From contig NZ_JAERQF010000017.1 in the NCBI RefSeq assembly GCF_016734815.1, forward strand, positions 1-64,000: 64,000 nt of DNA. The letters run 5' to 3'. Shown here piece by piece: positions 9,328 through 19,300 of this stretch (positions within the stretch are counted from its first letter, which is position 1; each line of letters starts with the position of its first letter). The DNA comes from Hymenobacter rubidus (GTDB lineage Bacteria; Bacteroidota; Bacteroidia; Cytophagales; Hymenobacteraceae). The position numbers were made by a program, and so were the translations under genes. Below the pieces are notes generated by a model, which saw only the letters and a list, made by a program, of their open reading frames with translations, was not told the DNA's origin and searched no databases.

Positions 9328-9375
9328 ACCTGCGCCTCCTTATGACGGGCTAACAGACTTCCAATTTCATCCATT

Positions 9376-10848
9376 TTGCCCAGCCAATCCGCATTACTTT
9401 CACTTCTCCGCCTGACGCTAGTGCTGGTACTGGCACCGTTTCTGCTGCTCACCGCGTTCAATCAGCCGTTTTTCGACGACTTTCGCAACGCCTACTGGAT
9501 GCGGGAACACGGCACCTGGGGCACGCAGCTCTGGCTGTTCCAAACCTGGACCGGGCGCTTCACCACCACGTTTATCATGACCGCGCTGAACCCCGTGGCC
9601 TACGGCTGGCTAGCGGGGGTGAAAGCAGTGGCAGCGGCGCTGTTTGTAGCACAATGGGCGAGCTTGGCGCATTTGCTGCGGGCGCTGCTGCACACGGCCT
9701 TGCGCGGGAGCTGCTCCTGGAGCCGGGCCGGGTGGCTGGCCGCGCTGCTGCTGGGCCTGTTTTGCAACGCCGCACCTGCCCCATTTTCCTTTCTGTACTG
9801 GTTTTGCGGAGCCGTAGCCTACCAGATTCCCCTGATTGGACTGCTGAATTTTACCGCCCTGGCTCTGCGGGCAGGCTGGGGTCCGGAGCCGGCGAGGTGG
9901 CGCAATGCAGCGCTTGCCTGCTTCCCGCTGCTGTTTGCCCTGACCGGCAACGAGCTTACCCTGGTGCAAACTGCGCCCGTGTTGGCGCTACTAGGCATTG
10001 CGCTGCCCCCGGCGGGCCGCCCCAAATGGGCGCTGTGGTTAGCCATGGGGGCAGTAGCCGTGGCCATCGCGGCCGCTGCTCCCGGAAACTGGGCCCGCGC
10101 CGCCGCCATGGCCCCACCCGCCGACCCGCTCCATGCCTACCGCTGGCTGGTGCTGGTTCCGAGGGCGCTGTATTCAATGGCTCTTTTTCTGCTGAAGCCG
10201 CTCATTGGCGTGAGCGTGCTGGCGGCCGCAGCCAGTGGGCTGTGGGCAGGCCGCCAGCCAGCAGGTGCCGAATTCGACGTGAAACCCCTCACACGCCGCC
10301 AGTGGTGGGCGGTGCTGCTGGGCTTTGGCGCCCTGAATTTTGCTGGCTTCCTGTTATTTCGCTACTTGGTGGTGGGGCCGCCCCTGTTGCGCGCCCAGAA
10401 CGAAATGCTGCTCGTGCTGCTGCTATCCACGGCGGTGCTGGGGTGGCTGCTGGGCCGGCAGCGGCCACGACGCACGATGCTTTTTTCGCCCCCGCCGAAG
10501 CTTTCGTTTCTGGCTTTGCTGTGGTTGGCGGGCTTGCTGGGTGCCGGGCACGCGCCGGAAGCCTGGCGGGAGTTGCTAACCAGCGCCGCCCCATTCAACG
10601 CGCAAATGCAGGCCCGCTTTGCGGCGTTGCGGGCGGCGCACCAGGAAAAGCGGCCGCGCATCACCCTGCCGCCCTTGCGCCTGCCCTATGGCCGGGTGCT
10701 CATTCCCCTGCGCCAATTCAGCACCGATATTGAATTCGATATCGACCTCACGCCCGGCTGCGAGGGCAACATCAACGGCGTGATGGAGCGATACTTCGAG
10801 GTGCCCGATGTGTGCTGCGATAAGGGCGTTGAGCTTAAAGAGCAATGA
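9376..10848 (+). CDS. Polytopic membrane protein, possibly GT-C/DUF6056-like
   Basis: A 490-residue protein with about ten membrane helices. After the first helix comes an acidic motif in the first external loop (FFDDFRNAYWMREHG), the typical place for the catalytic Asp of GT-C glycosyltransferases. The C-terminal soluble tail contains several Cys residues (CEG, CC). The start is TTG 9376; no ATG occurs before the first helix, so a non-ATG start is needed. The last codons (AAA GAG CAA TGA) are the first unit of a GAGCAAT heptamer repeat, so the repeat sets the C-terminus. Substrate unknown. Confidence 0.65.
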   Translation: MPSQSALLSLLRLTLVLVLAPFLLLTAFNQPFFDDFRNAYWMREHGTWGTQLWLFQTWTGRFTTTFIMTALNPVAYGWLAGVKAVAAALFVAQWASLAHLLRALLHTALRGSCSWSRAGWLAALLLGLFCNAAPAPFSFLYWFCGAVAYQIPLIGLLNFTALALRAGWGPEPARWRNAALACFPLLFALTGNELTLVQTAPVLALLGIALPPAGRPKWALWLAMGAVAVAIAAAAPGNWARAAAMAPPADPLHAYRWLVLVPRALYSMALFLLKPLIGVSVLAAAASGLWAGRQPAGAEFDVKPLTRRQWWAVLLGFGALNFAGFLLFRYLVVGPPLLRAQNEMLLVLLLSTAVLGWLLGRQRPRRTMLFSPPPKLSFLALLWLAGLLGAGHAPEAWRELLTSAAPFNAQMQARFAALRAAHQEKRPRITLPPLRLPYGRVLIPLRQFSTDIEFDIDLTPGCEGNINGVMERYFEVPDVCCDKGVELKEQ

Positions 10849-10867
10849 GCAATGAGCAATGAGCAAA
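10840..10867. repeat. Tandem heptamer repeat overlapping a stop codon
   Basis: Four head-to-tail copies of the 7-base word GAGCAAT (the last as GAGCAAA). The first copy supplies Glu-Gln and the TGA stop of the preceding gene. Each repeat junction forms TGA, and because 7 is not a multiple of 3 successive copies place stops in all three frames. Unlike the other heptamer loci, no complementary arm follows; a REP-like palindrome starts four bases later. Confidence 0.85.
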
Positions 10868-10870
10868 AGG

Positions 10871-10974
10871 AACGTCATGCTGAGCGCAGTCGAAGCATCT
10901 CGCGTGCAATAGTGACCCAATCGATTGAATTACTAATACACGCGAGATGCTTCGACTGCGCTCAGCATGACGTT
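10871..10974. repeat. REP/BIME-like palindromic element, perfect 36-bp arms
   Basis: Arms 10871-10906 and 10939-10974 are perfect 36-base inverted copies around a 32-base AT-rich spacer. Inside each arm the smaller hairpin ATGCT / loop GAGCGCAGTCGA / AGCAT can form on its own, so the whole is a head-to-head pair of REP-like units. It is the best-preserved copy in the window. Confidence 0.9.
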
Positions 10975-11038
10975 TTGACGGCTTGTCTCAATTATTTCTC
11001 TCTTAATTATTAAGCGCTGCGACCTTATCTTGCCTATT

Positions 11039-11650
11039 ATGCAAGCAGAAATTACCCAGTCGCTGGCCAATCTTACGTTCACGGCCATTGACTTCGAAAC
11101 CGCCAACGAGCGCCGCGACAGCGCCTGCGCCATCGGCGTGGTGCGGGTGCACAACGGCCAGATTGTCGAAGAATTCCAGACTCTGCTGCGGCCCCGCGAG
11201 CTGCGCGTAGATTGGCGCAATCAGCAGGTTCACGGCATTGCCGAAGCGGACTTGTACGATGCTCCTACGCTGGCCGACGTATGGCCTGTGCTGCTGCCCT
11301 ACCTGCACCGCCAGCCCGTGGTGGCCCACAATTCAGCGTTCGACGTGAGCGTGCTTGAGTACACCTGCCGCGATTTTAGCCTCCCGATTCCGGCCTTTCA
11401 CGCCCTGTGCTCCGTCAAGCTGGCCAAGGTGTGCTGGCCGCACCTGGAGCGCCACAAACTCGACCACGTAGCGGCCTATTTCAACATTCCCCTCAACCAC
11501 CACGACGCCCTGAGCGACGCCCGCGCCTGCGCCGAAATCACGGTACAGGCTTTCCGCTCGGGAGCCGCGCTGCCGCTGTGCTTCAAGCAGCGCGAGCTCA
11601 CGGCCGGGCTGGCGGCGCGGGCGGCGAAAGTAGCCGTGCGCCGCTGGTGA
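11039..11650 (+). CDS. DEDDh 3'-5' exonuclease (DnaQ/epsilon-like)
   Basis: A 203-residue stand-alone exonuclease related to the proofreading subunit of DNA polymerase III. The acidic motifs are all present: TAIDFETAN (Asp and Glu, about residues 13-21), AHNSAFDVSVL (Asp, about 97-107) and HHDALSDARA (His and Asp, about 155-164), the DEDDh arrangement. ATG 11039 is preferred over TTG 11030. TATCTTG lies a few bases upstream of the ATG and may be the -7 element, implying a very short leader. It is flanked on both sides by REP-like palindromes and is probably monocistronic. Confidence 0.88.
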   Translation: MQAEITQSLANLTFTAIDFETANERRDSACAIGVVRVHNGQIVEEFQTLLRPRELRVDWRNQQVHGIAEADLYDAPTLADVWPVLLPYLHRQPVVAHNSAFDVSVLEYTCRDFSLPIPAFHALCSVKLAKVCWPHLERHKLDHVAAYFNIPLNHHDALSDARACAEITVQAFRSGAALPLCFKQRELTAGLAARAAKVAVRRW

Positions 11651-11686
11651 GGGTTCAATGTTAAGTCTACAGATGAGGAACGAAGC

Positions 11687-11801
11687 TGACCGTCATGCAG
11701 AGCGCAACGAAGCATCTCGCGTGCTGCTACTAATCCAATCGTTCAATCATTTTGATTACTACCCCACGCGAGATGCTTCGCTGCGCTCTGCATGACGGTC
11801 A
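11687..11801. repeat. REP/BIME-like palindromic element
   Basis: Arms 11687-11723 and 11765-11801 (37 bases) are inverted copies with a single mismatch in the core (CAACG against CAGCG). The spacer is AT-rich. It fills the convergent gap between the exonuclease and the large outer-membrane protein. Confidence 0.88.
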
Positions 11802-11825
11802 ATTTTGCTACTGGGCACAATCTCC

Positions 11826-14800
11826 TCAAAACAATACCGCCACCTGCATGCGGCCGGTGTGCACGGTATTGAGGCCGCTGGCCTTGCGGCCGTCGTAGGC
11901 CAGCGTGATGTTGAGGCCGTTGCTGAGGCGCTGCTCCACGTTCAGGTTCCAAGTGAAGTTGCTGCCGGGGCGCAGGGCGTTCAGGATTTCGATGGCTACC
12001 ACGGAGTTGAGCTGGGTGGGGTCGGCGTCGAACTGCACGCGGGTGTAGTGCGTGGCGGCCGTCACGGTGCGCTTGCTCACCTGGCTGAGGCGGGTTTCGA
12101 GGCCCAGGTCGTCGAAGATGCCGGGGTGCAGTTCTGCGTTGGCAATGTCGAGGGTATTCTGCTTGTGGGTGCGCTGGTAGGTGCCGGTGAGGCGCAGGCT
12201 GGGCGTGGGCTGGTAGCTGACTTCGGGCTGCACGTTGTAAATCAGCAGGCGGTAGTTGCGGGTGGGCAGGTAGGTGCTGGTCGATTCGCGAATGTCGCGG
12301 GCCGTCGTCAGCCGGCCCGTGAACGAGGTGGCCAACGTGCGGCGCAGCAGCAGGCTCTGGGTGCTCAGGTTGCGCACATCGAAGCCCTGGGCCAGCAGGG
12401 TTTTCTGCTGGGTTTGCTGCACCGTGAGCTCGCCCCCAAAAATGGGATTGGACCGGTTGAAGTAGAGCGTGTTGCGAAACAGCTGGTTGAACGCCAGCAG
12501 CTGTTCGTCCTCCTTATCAAAGCTGAAAGGACTCAGGCGCGAAAGCAGCGCCGTATTGGTGGTGCGGCGGTCGACGGTGATGCTGGTGAGCGTGGCAAAA
12601 TGCGCCAATGCCGCCCGCAGCCCGCCGGCCTCGCGCCAGCCGCGCGGGGCCGCCGTGGTGAGGCGGTAGCTGAGGCGGTTGGTAAAGGCAGTGATGTAGT
12701 CGGCCGTGGGCAGGTACACTTTGATGAAGGTGCGGTACTGCGCATCCGGCGTCTGCGCCTCAAAAAACTCGTCTTTTTCCTGCAGGGTGTTGCCGTTGGT
12801 GTCGCGCCAGTAGTGCGTACCCTGGCCGGCGGGCACCGCCAGAAAGGAGTAGTCGCGCTTCAGCTCGCGGCCGGTGGCCACGCTGTAGTTCAGTTCGGAG
12901 CGAATCTGGTTTTGGAGCAGGCTGGCGTTGTAAAACACCTGGCCCAGCACCGTGCGGTTGCGGGCGCGGCCCAACGAATCCAGGTCGCGGTAGGTGGCCA
13001 GCAGGCGCACATCCTGGGTTTTGCCCAGGCGAGAGGCCAGCGTGCCCTGCCAGGTTTGGGCCACGCCGCGCGGCTGCAACGCATTCTGCTCGGCGTTGGG
13101 GGTTTGGTCGCGGCGGTAGGTGTAGTCGAGGCGGTACTGGGTGCGGGCCGAGTCGCGGCTCTGGATAAACACGTCGTGCTCATCAAAGTAATTAGCCGAG
13201 CGAACGGTATCGGTCGTGGTCGAGCTAACCCGGTTTTTATCAAACCGGTAAGCATAGCCCGGCACAATGCGGCCGCCCACAAAGCGGCCCGTGGCCTCGC
13301 CCCGCGCCCAGTCGGAGTGGAAGCGCCCGGCATCCGAATTCAGCAAAAAGAGCGAGCCGCGCAGTTCCAGGTTGCCTACTTTCTGAGCCGCGTCCAGCCA
13401 GTGCTGCAAGCCATTCACCTCGCCCGGCCGGTAGCGCCGGCTCAGGCGGTAGTTGACGTTGTTATTGGCATCACGCGTCGCCCCCACGCTGAAGTTAAGG
13501 ATGTTGTCCTCACGGGCTACGGGCGTGGTACCCAGCGTCTGGGTGGTGCTCACGTTGCTCCAGTTGCGGTCAAACTCGATGTCGCGGTAGCGGTCAATCG
13601 GCGCAAAGCGCTTGCCGGTGTACTCATAATCCAGGGTCGAGCGCAGGCGGTAGCCGCGCAGCACGCTGTTGGCCAGGGCCGTGGGCAGGCGGCGGTTTTG
13701 CACGGCGTAGCCCACGTGCAGCGCCCCGTCCTGGTCGTTTTCCGGCGAGAAGCGGTTGCGGTCGAGCCGCGAGCGGGCCACGTCGGCATACACCGTTGTG
13801 CTGCTATCCAGTTGGTAGCTCACGCCGGCCGTGGCCAGCTGCTTCAGCAGCGGCGTCGGGATAAGGCGCACCGGCTGGTAGCGGCCCTGCCGAGGGTTCA
13901 CGTACTCGTACACCCGCCCGTTGGCGCTGACGTAGCTGGTGCTCAGCTTATAGTCGCCGTTGCCCTCGCCCACGTCGGTAAAGCGCACGTTGTAGGTGGC
14001 CCGCACCGAATCGAGCCCTGCGAAGGTGTACACCGGCACCGGCTGGGTGCCTCCCGGTGGCACCTGCGCGTCGAGGTGGTATTGCACCACGCGGCGGTCG
14101 TATTTCACCGGTCCCTCGCCGCCGGGCGCCGAGGCCACGGCCACGTTGCCGGCCTCCCGCAGCCGCACGCGCAAGGTGCTGTCGAGGCTGAGGTTGGGAG
14201 CATTGTCGGGGTTGTCGGCCTCCTGGTAGAAGTTGCCGTGCACGCTCAGCCGGCCCACCTGCTGGTAATGGCTGGCCGTCACCAGCGAGCGGGAATAGTT
14301 GAGGTCCGAATACTCGAAATCAATCTTAATCCGCGAATTGCTGGTGATGAGGTGGCGCGGCGTGAAGGTGACTTCGGCCAGGTTGTAGTCGATGGTGTAG
14401 TCGGCGTCGAACCCCCTGGTTTGCAGGCGGCCATCGAGGTACACTTTCTCCGAATTGGCCAGCACTATGATGTACTGCTCGCCGTTGGGGCCGCTGAGGC
14501 GGTAAGGGCCCTGCACGTTTTCGATGGGCGCCACGGTGATGCTGGCAAACTTGCCCTTGGCTACCCCGCCCGCAATGGACGTAGACGAGCGCCAGGCCAC
14601 GCCCTTGCGCACGCCCGCGCCGGTGGCGGTGGCGCCCGTCACGCCGGCCCGGTCGCCCTGCGGTAGCGGCGGTGCCACGCCGGGCACCTGGCGGTTGGGG
14701 TCGGTAAGCTGCGGCTGGCTCACGGCCGGCGGGTTCAGCGAGGCCGGCGCCGAACCATTCACCACCTGCCCGGCCATGCCGTTCAGAAACACCGCATTCG

Positions 14801-15638
14801 ACACACCCTGCGCCGCCCCGGTACCGGCCAGGCCCACCATGGGTGGCCCGAAATTGGCCTCGGCGGCCGCGCCCTGGATGTTTTTGTAGTAGCGCAGGAA
14901 GTAGTCGGGCTTGTTGCGCAGCACCACGTCGCCGGCCGTCAGGTTCCAGTTGGGGTTGGTAAGGGTGATGTAAATTTTGTCGAACTGCTGGAGCTGCTGG
15001 GTGTTGCCCTCGGGCTGAAACGGCACGTTCTGGTCCGAAATGGCGGCCGTGAGGTGAATATTTTCCGCCAGCTGGCCTTCCAGCTGCAGGTTCAGGGCCG
15101 AGTTCACAAACACGTTTTGCGTGTTGCCGAAGCTGAGCCCCCGCGACAAATTACCCGTTTTGCTGATGCCGGGGGTATTGAGAATTTGCTCCTTCACTGA
15201 GAAATCCTCGAACCGCGACAGCGGCTGCCGAAACCCCACGCTGTCCATCAGGCTGCGCGGCCGCCGAAACCGGGCCGCCGATAGCCGCAAAGGCAGCACC
15301 CGGTAGCACACTTCCACCGAATCGGGCAGCGGCTTACCCGCTGCATCGCGCGGGGCGAGCCGCACCCACAGGTACCGGTCGGTGCGCCCATCGTAGTCCA
15401 GCCCGCGCCCATTGGCCCTCACCGAAGAGGGCACCACGGTCAGCGTATCGCTCAGCGTGAAGCGGGTGGTATCGCGGCCCGGCGCGAGGCGCACCCAGCG
15501 GCAGCGCCGGGTGCTGGGCGGCGGCGCCTCGCCCGCTTTGGTCATTCGCGCCTGCGCCCAGGCCTCTCCCCTACCGCCAAGTAGCGCCACAACGAGCAGG
15601 CCCACGAGGGGGAAGCACAGGCGTAAGGGACGAATCAT
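11826..15638 (-). CDS. Large outer-membrane beta-barrel protein with SprA-like N-terminal region
   Basis: A 1270-residue exported protein. ATG 15638 (MIRPLRL) gives a clean signal peptide ending at AWAQA; an upstream in-frame start would add 19 residues that look non-coding. The region around residues 130-230 contains NLSRGLSFGNTQNV, LNLQLEGQL and AISDQNVPFQPEGNTQQLQ, which I recognise as similar to the N-terminal repeats of the T9SS translocon protein SprA, though the protein is only about half SprA's length. The rest is rich in alternating hydrophobic and polar residues with many Tyr and Arg, as in a barrel, and ends in Phe (MQVAVLF), typical of barrel insertion. Function unknown; a relative of SprA rather than SprA itself is my inference. 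Confidence 0.6.
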   Translation of the reverse strand: MIRPLRLCFPLVGLLVVALLGGRGEAWAQARMTKAGEAPPPSTRRCRWVRLAPGRDTTRFTLSDTLTVVPSSVRANGRGLDYDGRTDRYLWVRLAPRDAAGKPLPDSVEVCYRVLPLRLSAARFRRPRSLMDSVGFRQPLSRFEDFSVKEQILNTPGISKTGNLSRGLSFGNTQNVFVNSALNLQLEGQLAENIHLTAAISDQNVPFQPEGNTQQLQQFDKIYITLTNPNWNLTAGDVVLRNKPDYFLRYYKNIQGAAAEANFGPPMVGLAGTGAAQGVSNAVFLNGMAGQVVNGSAPASLNPPAVSQPQLTDPNRQVPGVAPPLPQGDRAGVTGATATGAGVRKGVAWRSSTSIAGGVAKGKFASITVAPIENVQGPYRLSGPNGEQYIIVLANSEKVYLDGRLQTRGFDADYTIDYNLAEVTFTPRHLITSNSRIKIDFEYSDLNYSRSLVTASHYQQVGRLSVHGNFYQEADNPDNAPNLSLDSTLRVRLREAGNVAVASAPGGEGPVKYDRRVVQYHLDAQVPPGGTQPVPVYTFAGLDSVRATYNVRFTDVGEGNGDYKLSTSYVSANGRVYEYVNPRQGRYQPVRLIPTPLLKQLATAGVSYQLDSSTTVYADVARSRLDRNRFSPENDQDGALHVGYAVQNRRLPTALANSVLRGYRLRSTLDYEYTGKRFAPIDRYRDIEFDRNWSNVSTTQTLGTTPVAREDNILNFSVGATRDANNNVNYRLSRRYRPGEVNGLQHWLDAAQKVGNLELRGSLFLLNSDAGRFHSDWARGEATGRFVGGRIVPGYAYRFDKNRVSSTTTDTVRSANYFDEHDVFIQSRDSARTQYRLDYTYRRDQTPNAEQNALQPRGVAQTWQGTLASRLGKTQDVRLLATYRDLDSLGRARNRTVLGQVFYNASLLQNQIRSELNYSVATGRELKRDYSFLAVPAGQGTHYWRDTNGNTLQEKDEFFEAQTPDAQYRTFIKVYLPTADYITAFTNRLSYRLTTAAPRGWREAGGLRAALAHFATLTSITVDRRTTNTALLSRLSPFSFDKEDEQLLAFNQLFRNTLYFNRSNPIFGGELTVQQTQQKTLLAQGFDVRNLSTQSLLLRRTLATSFTGRLTTARDIRESTSTYLPTRNYRLLIYNVQPEVSYQPTPSLRLTGTYQRTHKQNTLDIANAELHPGIFDDLGLETRLSQVSKRTVTAATHYTRVQFDADPTQLNSVVAIEILNALRPGSNFTWNLNVEQRLSNGLNITLAYDGRKASGLNTVHTGRMQVAVLF

Positions 15639-15757
15639 GCGGTAAAGGTCGGGTTTGGCGGGTAACGCGGGCAAGCGGTGGTTTCGTGCCCGCACTGGTT
15701 TGGCTACCTGCGTAAGAAGCCCTCATGGCCGTCTTTCTCCACCGTAGCAGCGGGCCT

Positions 15758-15765
15758 TATCTTTA
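15758..15765 (+). promoter_or_regulatory. Possible -7 element upstream of the Uma2 gene
   Basis: TATCTTTA matches the Bacteroidota -7 consensus TAnnTTTG at all but the last base and lies 30 bases upstream of the ATG. The -33 position has only TTTC-like sequence, so this is tentative. Confidence 0.35.
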
Positions 15766-15795
15766 CGGCAAGAGACACTTAGTACCTAGCCCGCC

Positions 15796-16389
15796 ATGCT
15801 CATCACGGACCTTTCGCAGCTCGACCCTACCAAAACTTACACGTACGCTGACTACCTGACGTGGCGGTCCGGGGAGTTTGTAGAGCTTATTAAGGGCAAG
15901 CTTATCCGCCCGGTGGCCGGTCCCAGTCGGATGCACCAAGTATATTCGGGCAATATTTTTAGCTCCTTGCACACTTATTTGAAGGGTCATCCCTGCCAAG
16001 TGTACTCCGCCCCCTTCGACGTGCGCCTGACCACCAGCGGCGCTAATGGCGATGAGCAGATTTTAACCGTCGTGCAGCCCGACATCTGCGTGGTTTGCGA
16101 CCGGGCTAAGCTCGATGACCGCGGCTGCCTGGGTGCGCCTGACTGGATTGTGGAAATCCTTTCGCCCGGCAATACGGCCCGCGACACCCGCAGCAAGTTC
16201 GACCTCTACGAAGAAAGCGGGGTGCTGGAATACTGGATAGTATTTCCGGGCCTGAAAACCGTCGCCTGCTATGTGCTCGACCAAAATCAGTATCGTCTCG
16301 CGGCCGAATACGCGGCCCCTGGCCCTATTCCAGTGGCCACCCTTCCTGGCCTAGCCTTGGAGTGGACCGACATTTTTGCCGGCGAATAG
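15796..16389 (+). CDS. Uma2 family (DUF820) restriction-endonuclease-fold protein
   Basis: A 197-residue protein of the Uma2/DUF820 family, which has the PD-(D/E)xK nuclease fold. The signature is complete: PDICVVCD near residue 95, DWIVEILSPGN near 115-125 with the D-x-E-type pair, then a region rich in conserved charges (RDTRSKFDLYEE) and GVLEYWIV. Members are common in cyanobacteria and Bacteroidota, usually as solitary genes without a proven substrate. It stands alone here, divergent from the outer-membrane protein and convergent with the histidine kinase. Confidence 0.9.
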   Translation: MLITDLSQLDPTKTYTYADYLTWRSGEFVELIKGKLIRPVAGPSRMHQVYSGNIFSSLHTYLKGHPCQVYSAPFDVRLTTSGANGDEQILTVVQPDICVVCDRAKLDDRGCLGAPDWIVEILSPGNTARDTRSKFDLYEESGVLEYWIVFPGLKTVACYVLDQNQYRLAAEYAAPGPIPVATLPGLALEWTDIFAGE

Positions 16390-16399
16390 CCCCGGCGCG

Positions 16400-19300
16400 T
16401 CACCCGGCCAGCGGCAGCTCTATAAAAAAGTCCGTCCCCTCGCCTACTTCCGTTTCGAACCAGATTTTGCCGCCGGCACTTTCAATGCCGCGCTTGGCCA
16501 CGGCCAGCCCGATGCCCGAGCCACTGGCTTTGGTGGTGAAATTGGGCACAAAAACCTTCTCGCGCACCTCCTCCGGAATGCCCGCCCCGTTGTCGCGGAT
16601 GGCGACCCGCACACTGCCCGCGCCCTGGGCTTCCAATGACACGTTGATGTGCGGCGCACGCCCTTCGGGCACGGCTTGGCGGGCGTTTATCAGCAGGTTG
16701 TTGAAGGTACGCACCAGCAGGTTCTCATCGGCATACACCACGTAGCGGCCCGATTCGGCATCGGCCGGCACATCCAATTCCAACGCGCCGTCGTCGGTAT
16801 CGGGCTGGTGCAGGGCCGCGCAGCGCCGCAGTATTGCCGCCACGTCCAGCCGCTCGGGCCGCATGGTGGGCAGGTTGGTGAACGTGCTGAAACTGGTGGC
16901 AATGTCACTCAGCACGTCAATTTGGGTAATAAGTGTCTGGCTGATGCGGCTGATAAGCTCTTCGGCATTAGGCCGGCGCTCGGCAATGGCTTTTTGCAGA
17001 AACTGCAGGCTCAGTTTCATTGGCGTAAGCGGATTCTTAATCTCGTGCGCCACCTGCCGGGCCATTTCGCGCCAGGCCGCTTCTTTTTCCTGCGCCGCCA
17101 GCTCGCGCTTGCTGGCTTCGAGCTTGGTAAGCATGGTGTTGTACTCGCGCACCAGCAGCCCGATTTCGTCATCGGAACTGCGGTAGTCCAGCAGCTCATT
17201 TTCGCCGGTAAGGGTGGTTTGGGTGAGCTTTTCGGTGATTAGCTTCAGGGGCGCCGTAAGCTGCCGTGCCGCCAGAAACGCCAACCCCAGAAAGAGCAAA
17301 AACATCAGGGTGAATATGTTCAAAATGGTGGTAAACAGCTCGGTGAGCTTAGTGTTCAGCTCCTTTTCCGAGTCGAAAAACGGGATACCCACGTAGCCCA
17401 GAATGGGGCCGGTCGGCATGGCCATGTCATCGGCGGCAGTGTTTTCGCTGGGTTGTGGCACTGGCCCCGCGGGTTTGTTTGGCACAGCGCGGTGGGCATG
17501 GCCGCCCGCGTGGCCAATGGCATGGCCGGCCAGGTCGGCAACCACCGCTTCGCCCGCGGCGGCCCGCACCGGCAGATACAAAGAGTTGAACGACAGCGAA
17601 CCGGCTCGCTCCGTGAGCAAGGCCCGCGGCCGGTTGTGCTCCCGCAAAGCCACCACGGCCTGCGGATTCAGCAAGGGCCCCAGCAGCCCGGCATCGAAAA
17701 TGAGGGGCTGGCTACTGGCCAGCAGCTCGCCGTGAGCATCATACAGGTTCAGGTCGGTTTCGGTGAGGGCGGCCACGTTTTTGGCCAGCGCCGCCAGGGT
17801 GGGCCGCGCGGTGCTGTCCGAGAGCAGGTGGCGCTGGCGGCGCAGGCTTTCCAGGGCCAGTTGCCCGCGCCGCTCGTAAGTCCGCGACAAATCGCGCTGG
17901 TACGAGGCAATGAGCTGGCTGGCCGTGGCTACGCTTACCACTAGCAACGGCACCACAATCCCCACGTTCAGCAACAGTTGAATGCGGGTGCTGAAGTTGA
18001 GCCGCGGCACTGCCCGCCCCCGCAGCAGCAAGGCTACGCCGGCCACCAGCAGCCAGAAAAACGACGCCAGCAGAAACTGAAACGAAAAATTGGCAAGCCA
18101 GTCGCTCGCCGAGTAGGTGGCGGTGGTTACCACCACCGTGCGGTCCTGCGACCCGGCCACGGCGAAGTGGTGAAAGCCCCGGCGCGTGATGCCCGTGGTT
18201 TTGAGGCGCGGCTCGCTTAGCAGGGCCGTGGGAAGGCGGTTGGCGTAGTCGAAGTCGCCTTCCGTGTACACCAGTCGGCCGTGGGTGTAACCGGCATAGC
18301 TGAGCTCGGTAGCCAGCCCCGGTTGAAAGAACTTCTGGTCGACCAGCAGCTCGGGCAATACGCTGTAGGACTTCAGCTTTTTTAGCGTAAGCTCCACGCG
18401 CACCGCCCCCAGAGGCAGTCCCTGGCCATTCACGCGCTGGCCGGGCACCACAATGTGCGCCACGTACCGCCGCGAGCCAAACGGATTATCTGACTGCATC
18501 AGGTACACCCCGGCTTGGTCGGTGGGTGTGGCCTGCCACTCGGTGGCTTCGCGCGACTGCTGCAGCCGGGGCGTGCCGGGCACGGCTCCCAAAGGCTCGC
18601 CCGAAGCATCATATAGCGTGATGTTGCTTTCGTATTTGTCGAAGTAATCGCCGAGGTATTGCCGGGCAATGCGCTCCCGCACAGCTTCGGGCCGCCCGAA
18701 CGCGGCCGATAACGACCGCCGCACAAAAGGGTCGGCGGCAATACCACGCATTCGCTCACCCAGCAAAAACTCCCCTTGTAGGTCGTTGTCGATGAGCAGG
18801 TTGCTCGCCAGCCGTTGCTTATCAACCAACAGTTGCTTTTCGAAATGCGCATACAGCGCCAACGCTCCCGTGGCCGAGGTAAGCGCCAGCAGCAACACCA
18901 GCAGCATCGACGCCTGGTAGCCGCCCGTGGTGGGCGCCGGGCGCAAATTCACCGCCCGCACCATCGCGGCAAATAGCAGCAATACCGCTGCCAGCAGCAC
19001 CCACGGCTGCCCCAGGGCCAATCCAATTCCCAGGGTTGGCAGGGCCGCCAGGGCCGGCCCCAGCAGGAGCACCCGGCGCGGCACATGTTGCAGCAAGGCT
19101 CCAGCCAGTTGCGTCAGGCCAAATAGCCCTACCAGCCACGCAGTCGTGTGCAGCAGCACCGCCAGCGCCAGCAGCAGCCAACTTCCGGTCACCTGCAGGT
19201 TGCGCGTGATATCCAAACTCAGCTGCGAGCTACCAAAGGCAATGGTATAGTACGCAAACAGCAGCCCCAACCAACCACAAAATGCCAAGCCGATGCCTAT

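Noticed and set aside
9225..11801. CRISPR array formed by the repeated palindromes at 9.2, 10.9 and 11.7 kb
   Set aside because: Units are inverted pairs separated by whole genes, not direct repeats with regular spacers, and no cas gene is present.
11805..14666. A 953-codon plus-strand frame opposite the outer-membrane barrel gene
   Set aside because: Same cause: a GC-rich antisense shadow with no signal peptide or recognisable domain.
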